Of a DNA stretch of 64,000 nt, positions 57,701 to 64,000 are shown piece by piece (position 1 is the first letter of the stretch; every line of letters starts with the position of its first letter). The translations under genes were made by a program, and so were the position numbers. The stretch is from the NCBI GenBank assembly GCA_023101885.1, contig JALPQD010000631.1:220001-284000 (forward strand), read 5' to 3'. The notes under the pieces were generated by a model. The model searched no databases and was not told where the DNA came from. It saw nothing but the letters and a program-made list of their open reading frames with translations. This DNA is from Typhlomys cinereus. Its lineage: Eukaryota; Chordata; Mammalia; Rodentia; Platacanthomyidae.

Positions 57701-58189
57701 AATTGGACACAGTCATAATAGAAGATCATATGAAGATTAAAATTCAAATGAATTCAAATTTAAACTGAGAATTCAGTTGTACTTGCCATGTCTCAACCAT
57801 GCATCTGACAGGTGACTAGGGACTAACATGTGGGACATGTGAAGAGAGCACATTTTCATCCTCCCACAAAATTCTACCAGATGATACTGCTGTAGACCAG
57901 TTGTCCAGAGGGAGGGCAGAGCGATGAGTGAACGGTTGGTTCCTCGGCACTAAATGGACTTCCATCATCCTTCCTCCTCACTGACCCCTCCAGTCTTCCC
58001 TGTCCCCACCTTTTCACTATGCCCTCCTTGGAGAGTCCCTGATAGCAACCTACATCCTGAAGCCTCCCAGAGAAGCCGACTGGGAAGGTGTCTTTTGCTG
58101 ATGGTGTTCTTGGCTTGCGGACTATCTCTTCAGGCTTACATAGTCCACCTGTGATAAGCCAGCCAACTTCTCTACAGGAAAAAAAAATG
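57701..58189. other. Unique DNA, nothing recognised
   Basis: No gene or repeat family is recognised. A long T/C-leaning segment at 57960-58030 gives chance open frames. Confidence 0.35.
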
Positions 58190-58725
58190 CCTGTAAGAGG
58201 CGGATCGAGCCGGTAGAATGAATTTTGCTTTTGTTTGCAGAAAAGGCTCTTAGAGCAAGAGACAGGTCTGACTGCCAGTCACCGGGAAGTCTATTTTTAG
58301 TCCTCTGCGGGCAGACTGTGGCACCAAGTGCCTCTTGGCCTTGTGAGCATGAAAAAGGCAGGAAGGAAACACATTGCCTTATCGAATCCAAGCAGAAAAT
58401 TGATGTCAGAATTAGTAATATGCCTATTACATTTTGTCCCTCAATAGGCCATCTTCCCAAGTGTGAGCTGAGTGGTCCAACAGACTTGGACTCAGTGTGG
58501 CAGAGTACAGCAGAGACTATCATTTGCGTAAAGACACTACCCATCCTGGCACAATTAGCATGGAGACAGAGGTCAGTGAGTGACAGACTGGCACCTCAGT
58601 TTTGATTGCATTACTTCATACCGGCTCCAGAGGCCTTATTGTAATTACTTCCCACCCATTTAGTTATATTGCAGACTTTTTTTTTTTTTCGGGAAGAGAG
58701 TTCTTTAAAAAAAAAAATCTGCCAT
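58190..58725. promoter_or_regulatory. Candidate conserved regulatory element with terminal hairpin
   Basis: About 530 bp is repeat-free. It contains TAGAATGAATTTTGC near 58214, CAGAATTAGTAATATGCC near 58407 and TTGTAATTACTTCC near 58639. It is open on both strands (frames of 140 and 126 codons), which can happen in slowly evolving sequence but neither frame has a known domain. It ends in an inverted repeat (58671-58722). Confidence 0.35.
58671..58722. repeat. Inverted repeat, T/A hairpin
   Basis: The left arm GCAGAC plus T13 (58671-58689) pairs with the right arm A11 plus TCTGC (58707-58722) around a 17-nt loop, with one unpaired C. No SINE body adjoins either homopolymer. Confidence 0.85.
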
Positions 58726-59354
58726 GCGGCTTCACATCATCATGTAATAGAGCAGAGCCTGGCTGTCTCAGGAGCGGTCCAGGATCAGTGCCAGCTCGAA
58801 GCTGGCGTGGCGCTGAACAGGGGATGGTCATGGGGGACACTGCTTTCAGGCAAGGCTGACCTCTAAGCATCCTGGGGTCAAAGGTCGCAGTAGAGTGCTC
58901 AAGTCAGCTGATTTATTAAATCAATTGCACGTATGCATATTAAAAGATGGTGAAGTGGGAGGACCACCCTAGTGTTCTATAAAGTAGTGAGCAGGGCCCT
59001 GCTTTTCTATACTTGCTTCCTGTTGGTCTCATTCTCTCCTCCCCAAATTGGCTTTCTTTACTAATGCAGTTATCAGCAACACTGAACAGAAAAGGCCAGT
59101 CTTCAGGAGGTGCTTGCAGCCTGTATCTGCTGGAAAAACATGGAGAAATGTTAAACCACACCCCCCAACCCTCACATCAGCCACTCAGCAACTCTGGGTG
59201 TCGGTCATAGCTCTGACAGGTAGACAATTTGGTGGTAGGGCAGAAAATCCTATCTTTCAGGCTATGCCTTCCAAGTGACTGGCTTATTCTCTATTTCAAC
59301 TTATTAGTAGGCAATATTACATATTTTCAATACAGCAAACACATCTCTTTTTAA
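58726..59354. other. Unique DNA, nothing recognised
   Basis: No gene or repeat family is recognised. Confidence 0.35.
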
Positions 59355-59606
59355 ATGTGTGTGTGTGTGTGTAAAAGAGGACACTGTGTGTCCCTGTGGA
59401 GAACCAAGGGTGACTTCGGGAATCATCCTGCATTATTTCTACCTCCTTTTGCTTTGCTCTCAGATTTCCCAGGCTCCACCCACCAGGGCGAGAAGTGCAG
59501 GCTGCTGCCATTTCCATCTGGCGTTTCTATGCGGGACCTGGGATCTGAACACAGGACCTTCTGCTTGTGAGGCAGAGTCCTAACCCCTGAGGCATCTCTC
59601 CAGCCC
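59355..59606 (-). mobile_element. Dimeric ID-like SINE
   Basis: A short TG run (59355-59372) is followed by 'gtggagaaccaagggtgact', 'agatttcccaggctccaccc', 'gcgggacctgggatctgaac', 'aggcagagtcctaacccctg' and 'aggcatctctccagccc'. It is complete with a short tail. No clear TSD. Confidence 0.88.
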
Positions 59607-59707
59607 TCCCTTCCCTTCTTAAGAAAAAAACATATTAGAAAGAATACTTTAAATACACTTTAAAGTATACTAACAAGTTAACATTGCATCTTTTCTTTTT
59701 TTGAAAC

Positions 59708-59810
59708 AAGATCTTGTGTATATCTCAGAACAACCTCCAACTCACTATGTAGCTCAGGTGGGTCTGGGATTCTCAGTGTTCCTGGCTGAAACTCCTGAGG
59801 GTGTGTATTA
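59708..59810 (-). mobile_element. B1-related SINE
   Basis: The + strand reads 'tttgaaacaagatcttgtgt', 'ctccaactcactatgtagct' and 'caggtgggtctgggattctc', antisense B1. The expected 'ctgggattacagg' end is eroded. Confidence 0.6.
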
Positions 59811-60592
59811 CAATTTTTAATAGCTGCAGGAAAAATTCTGGTGAGGAAAATATAAAAATTTCTGTACATTCAATGAATGTGTTGTGTCTCAGAGTTATGA
59901 CTCTTCAAGCAGAGTCAGATGACTATAAAACTTTGATTGGCAAGAAATCTCAAATCTAGCTCAATTAACTTGTCGGGAAAAGAGGGACCCAGAAACACTA
60001 AGCAGTGTTATACGTGGTCACACAGTGAGGTATCTTTTTCTTTAAAAAAATTTTTTTTTTACTCTTTGACAAAGCTGTTTTAAACAGTAGGAAGTGGAAG
60101 CGACTGAGCATGGAAGTTTCCCAGGAAAATTTCCAGAAGTTGTTATGAAAATAAATGTTGCTGTCAACCCATTTTTGTTGTTATTTGCCTTCTAAAAGTA
60201 GGAAAGAATGAGAATGCAATAAATTTTATGATAATATCTCTGCTCTTCGATGAAAACATCCATGTCACCATTTTGGCTAAACTTGAATTCATTATCTTGT
60301 TGAGCGTTGTTGTTATGGAGTTGTTCTTCAGAAGATCCAGTCACTTGCGTTTCTTTCAAAAATCCATTCCCTTTTCACAAAGGTTTGAGGCAAAGGTGAA
60401 TCCATTGGTGGTTTTGCGTTTGCTGTTTCTGCAGGAAGAGCTGCTCGAGAAAGCAGAGTGTAGGTCCCCGTTCCTAACCCAGCACCCACCCAAGGGTCTC
60501 CCAGCTCTTGGACTCCCAGCTCCATGGACTCCTTCGTACTTATGTCCCTAGGGGACATGCACTTATTTATGGAGCCATCCTGTAAAGGGAGG
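59811..60592. other. Unique DNA, nothing recognised
   Basis: No gene or repeat family is recognised. A 107-codon + frame (60228-60551) has no known domain. Confidence 0.35.
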
Positions 60593-60830
60593 CAGGGTGG
60601 CATGGATTATAGGGTGATCTCTAGGGCCTGGGAACTCTGAATCCTCACCTTCCCCGCCTACTAGCTGAATCTGTCACCTTCTCTATACCTTGTTTTCATC
60701 ACTACTCCACTTTTTTTTTCCCACCAGGTACACATTTGTTAGTACAACTAGGTTATTAACCGGATCTCCTGTAACTTACAAGAGTGCCTGGCATGTACAA
60801 GTCAAGAAGTGCCAGCACTGAAATAGATAT
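60593..60830 (+). mobile_element. MIR SINE
   Basis: 'ggtggcatggattatagggt', 'tctagggcctgggaactctg', 'gcctactagctgaatctgtc', 'ttgttttcatcactact' and 'agagtgcctggcatgtacaa' follow the whole MIR order. It is near full length and diverged. Confidence 0.7.
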
Positions 60831-60889
60831 GAATGACCTTACCCAGCTCTGATATTACAAGCTACAGCAGCAACTCTTTTAAGAGGGTC

Positions 60890-61600
60890 CAGTTGTGTAA
60901 CAATGACATGTAAATAGGTATGGGGGTAACCAGTTACTTTCTGATTGGCAAAAAGTCCATTTCAAGGCAGGGAACACAAACCTGGTGCTGTAAACCAAGT
61001 TAATACCTATGGAAAAGGAGACTAGAGGTCCTATTAGAATTAACTGTAAATACTTGATGGTAAGCCATCTTATAAGCACTTTTCATTATACCCCTGGATC
61101 AGAGAAGCACTCAACATTCAACCAAGAAAACCCTCTTACAATGAGATACAAGTAACACTGAAAACCATACCTGGCCAAAGTACGAAGTAAAAGAGACTGT
61201 GGACAGTTCAATTCCAAACAGATCATCTAGCCTACGTGTGACTCTATGGTTCAGGGGACCTTGTGGAGAGGGCGCAATAAGGATGTAAGCGCTAAAAGGA
61301 TGGGGAGAAGTACTGTTAGAGTCAGACTCTGCCCATATCAGGGCCGCCATACATACACAAGAGCACCATGTAACAGTGTCTACTTCCATTGGTCTTCCCC
61401 AATAACTGAACTGGTCTATCCAATTTTCGCTATGGAATAGGGAGGATCCCAGGAGATAGAGCCCCACCCTGAGAGGTGGGAGGAGACTAAGGCCAGAGAG
61501 GCGGAGCTTCTTCACTTGACAGTTGACTCCTGGTTGGTCATTCAGGCCCCAGTGAGAGTCTGGGCACTTGCCAATACAGACATGCTAGATGAGGCCCAAT
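60890..61600. mobile_element. Possible old retroelement fragment, unclassified
   Basis: The sequence has the style of rodent L1 3'-region DNA ('ggtatgggggtaaccagtta', 'gaacacaaacctggtgctgt', 'agatacaagtaacactgaaa', 'catatcagggccgccataca'), but I cannot name the family. A 134-codon reverse frame (61111-61515) shows no known domain. Ordinary unique DNA is the alternative. Confidence 0.3.
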
Positions 61601-61684
61601 GGGGCGCACACGCAGAGAGAGGGACTTGGAAACAGGGAGGAAAAAGAGCAAAAAAGTTTAGTTGACTTTTCTCTCTCTGTTGCA

Positions 61685-62035
61685 GTGTCTCTTTCTGTTG
61701 CTGTGATACAACTCAGACTCAAGCAACTTAAAGGGAGAAGGGGAGATTTATTCAGTTTAAGGTTGCAGAGGGGCAGGTGGCAGAGCCTGGGGACAGAGCA
61801 GGCTAGATCCATTCACGGAGGGAAGATGAGCTTGCCAGCCCAAGGCAGGCTAATCTCCCAAGTTCTTCTTTGTGACTACTTTTATGTGGTCTGCTACTGG
61901 AAGGTTCCACAGAGATTTAGGGCTGATCTTTGTATTGCAAATATATTGATGCAGATAATCTCTTTGGGTGGTCTGGCTGCTAATCTGTTAGTGAATCTCA
62001 GGTGTAGTCAAGTCGATAACTTACATTAACTATCA
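61685..62035 (-). mobile_element. MaLR LTR (MT-like)
   Basis: Antisense landmarks: 'ctttctgttgctgtgataca', 'gggagatttattcagtttaa', 'gagggaagatgagcttgcca', 'gctaatctcccaagttcttc', 'ctgctactggaaggttccac', 'agtcaagtcgataactta'. It is a solitary LTR, moderately diverged. Confidence 0.65.
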
Positions 62036-62089
62036 CATTCTCCATCTGAATTCAAATAGTGCCAAATAAAGAAGACCCCTTTTTAAAAA

Positions 62090-62230
62090 ATTATTCTTTT
62101 TTAAATTTAATCTTGCATGCATGAATATAGTAACTTCATAATATTTTCAACCTTAGTCCCAAATCCCACCCCTTCCTTTTCCCCTTATAGCCTTTCATCT
62201 CCCCTGCCAGACTTCCTCCTATTTTTCAAA
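62090..62230 (-). mobile_element. Probable L1 3' end
   Basis: On the reverse strand the order is a G/A-rich run ('gggataagaag'-type words become GGGGAGATGAAAGGC and GGAAAAGGAAGGGG), 'gtgggatttgggactaaggt', then AT-rich 'tattcatgcatgcaagatt' and an A-rich end. This resembles rodent L1 3'-UTR termini. Low certainty. Confidence 0.35.
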
Positions 62231-62490
62231 TCTTTTGGCTTGTGTGATCCACTGTGCTTCATCTAGTCTGTCTTTGATGACATTTGTCTGACCTGATTTG
62301 TGCTTCCCATAAACATCAGTGGTTATATCATTGAGGAGAGCCCCTCTTTTAGGTCCCCATTAGCATTAGGAGCACCCTTCTTGATGAAACCCTTCTTATC
62401 CCATGGCTGCCGCATTTTCTGTCCTCAGACCTTTGACTTTGTCCTTTCACATTTCTATTCAAATGTTATTTTCTTAGAAAGAAAGCTCTT
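62231..62490. other. Unrecognised sequence
   Basis: The stretch 62395-62475 faintly resembles L2 ORF2 ('atttctattcaaatgttatt') but is too short and diverged to call. Confidence 0.3.
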
Positions 62491-62731
62491 GGGGCTGGAG
62501 AGATGACTCAAGGGTTAAAGCCCCTACCTCGAAAGCGGAAAGTCCTGAGTTTGGATTCCAGACCCCACATCCTACATAAAAACGCCTGGCAGAAATGGCT
62601 ATGGCCTATACTTCTGGCCCTGGTGGGCAGAGCCTGAGAAATCCCAGAATGAAGCAAAAAGGTGGTAGAAGCAATCCAGGATGATTCCCAAAGTCACCCT
62701 TGGTCCTCCACAAGGATACTCAGTGCCTCTG

Positions 62732-62776
<45 letters not shown>

Positions 62777-62815
62777 AAGTAAATAAATAAAATTTATAAC
62801 TTTAAAAAATAAAAA
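62491..62815 (+). mobile_element. Dimeric ID-like CA-tailed SINE, full length
   Basis: The head 'ggggctggagagatgactca', 'agtcctgagtttggattcca', linker 'cataaaaacgcctggcagaa', right monomer 'ctggccctggtgggcagagc', 'ctgagaaatcccagaatgaa', 'gatgattcccaaagtcaccc', 'ttggtcctccacaaggatac', CA tail 62733-62773, then AAATAAATAAA and an A-rich end. It is the best full-length representative on the + strand. Flanks share a GAAAG…GCT(C/T)TT motif, a possible TSD. Confidence 0.92.
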
Positions 62816-62999
62816 AAGAAAGGAGCTTTTGACTACCTATAATAAACACCCACTATACTTCCTTCGGATATTTTTATATATTTTAAGCTACATTTTCTCT
62901 TACGTCCAAAATGTTGGCATTTTCCATTAAATTGATGAAATTGTTAATTATTGTGAAGCCTCTATTAATTTACCATTTGAATGAGTCATTTTGTTTGTT

Positions 63000-63420
63000 T
63001 AAGACTATGTAACAAGCCAACCGAAAATATAGTAGCCTTAAACAATTTATTTTCTCATAATTTTATAACCTGGGCTGGTTTTTGCTGGGTAGAAATGTTT
63101 GTGAATTCTCATTCATGCTAGTAGTGAATGAGGCTGTAGGCTGGGGTTGGCCTGGGTCCATAGACCCCCACTGACCTCTTCATGTGGGCTAGATTTTATA
63201 TAATGTGGTGAATGGTTCTCAGATGGAATCTTCCAGTTCTCTGAGTTCAGAAGCCACAGATTGTTTGAGACCCAGTCTCATAAATTGCACACATCACTTG
63301 TTTTGCATTTTGTTGGTCAAAGTGGGTTCCCTTAGGAAGTTTCACTTCTATTTTCATGTCTAGACTCTATCTCTTAACGGCAGGAGTCATAAAGACTTTC
63401 TTGGGTCATCTAACCAATCA
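63000..63420 (-). mobile_element. MLT1-like MaLR LTR, degraded
   Basis: 'gtagccttaaacaatttatt', 'ttctcataattttataacct', 'aggctgtaggctggggttgg', 'atcttccagttctctgagtt' and 'cacttctattttcatgtcta' follow the antisense layout of ancient mammalian LTRs of this group (…agtggcttaaaacaacaaatttatt…). Exact subfamily is unknown. Confidence 0.45.
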
Positions 63421-64000
63421 CTTATAATAACTTAGAAAGACAATCATTTCTACTTTAACCCTTGTTGATGAAAACATCTCTAAAACTATATCAGTATTTC
63501 AAGAGATTGCAAAGGATATAGTCTCCTTGATGATAAAGCTCTTTCAAGAAATCATATTTGGTCTTCTCCATTTCTATTAGTATCATTAATTTGAATCCTC
63601 ACATCAATTCTACTTAACCAGACTAACAAGAATTTTTGGCTTTTGTTTTCATCTACAAAGTGAATGGATTTCTATTTTATAGTTTCATGGAACAAGTAAA
63701 AGCAACTAGACAATACCTACAATAAATTCAAGATTACCCTTATGCATGAACTTCTTGTGTAAACTCATGTTTATTTGTGTGAAAGAAATGTGAAAGCTAT
63801 CAGAATCAAAATGGAGTTGCTTATGTCAACACTGCCAAGGAAAAGTAAGTCAAAGCAGGAGATAATGATGGAAGGGCTCTTACACATGATTCCTAACAGC
63901 AACTATCACAAAAGACTGTGAGAACCACCAGCTCGCACAGGGTCGCAGCAATCTCAACTGAAAAGTATCTCTACGTGGGCATCTGTCCCCATGTCTGCTT
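63421..64000. other. AT-rich unique DNA to window end
   Basis: No gene, RNA gene or repeat family is recognised. Confidence 0.35.

Noticed and set aside
58122..58605. Overlapping 140- and 126-codon frames on opposite strands
   Set aside because: Both frames are open in the same DNA and neither has a known domain. Better explained as a chance property of a candidate non-coding element.
61111..61515. 134-codon reverse-strand frame
   Set aside because: It lies in sequence that looks like old retroelement DNA. The translation shows no reverse-transcriptase, gag or other known motif.
1..64000. Prokaryotic systems: CRISPR array, operon, insertion sequences, phage genes
   Set aside because: The window is a mammalian genomic interval. 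Regularly repeated units are dinucleotide microsatellites or SINEs, not spacer arrays.

Overview
This is a non-coding window from a mammalian genome, almost certainly a rodent. It carries B1, ID and B4 SINEs, MIR and L2 fossils, L1 fragments, MaLR LTRs (ORR1/MT-like and MLT1-like), a MER20 hAT copy and many long CA/GA microsatellites. I see no prokaryotic gene organisation, rRNA, functional tRNA or CRISPR array. No open frame matches a protein family I recognise. The frames present are short and mostly lie in CpG-rich DNA, microsatellites or repeats, so I call no CDS.

The youngest interspersed repeat is a dimeric SINE. It has an ID-like tRNA head, an unrelated right monomer of roughly 150 nt, and a CA-rich tail. 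About fourteen copies or fragments are present, several with clear target-site duplications (TSDs). It is neither mouse B2 nor the jerboa DIP sequence as I remember it. An ID-like head joined to an unrelated right monomer resembles the published IDL-Geo SINE of kangaroo rats and pocket gophers. With B4 also present, the mouse-related rodent clade is likely, but I cannot fix the family from sequence alone.

Layout. 0-14 kb is mostly unique and comparatively GC-rich. It has two CpG islands (about 6.1-6.5 kb and 11.75-12.8 kb) and several AT-core-rich stretches that look like constrained regulatory DNA. 14-20 kb is a repeat nest (MIR, ID, B1, ORR1-like LTR, B4, dimeric SINE). 20-26.5 kb is AT-rich and nearly repeat-free, with candidate conserved elements near 22.1-22.9 and 25 kb. 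26.5-41 kb is repeat-rich with unique islands at 32.6-33.1 and 35.4-35.8 kb. 41-47 kb is again mostly unique, with candidate elements at 43.6-44.3 and 46.3-47.0 kb. 47-63.4 kb is dense with SINEs, L2, L1 and LTRs around candidate elements at 57.3 and 58.2-58.7 kb.

The overall picture (CpG islands without recognisable exons, followed by about 50 kb of gene-free DNA dotted with repeat-free homeodomain-core-rich stretches) fits the flank of a developmental regulator gene, a 'gene desert' landscape. That is inference: conservation cannot be measured here and no neighbouring gene is visible. The firmest direct observations are structural: nested and dated SINE insertions, an eight-in-a-row orientation bias of the young SINE, a paralogous chimeric L1 pair, and a 67-bp near-identical duplication.
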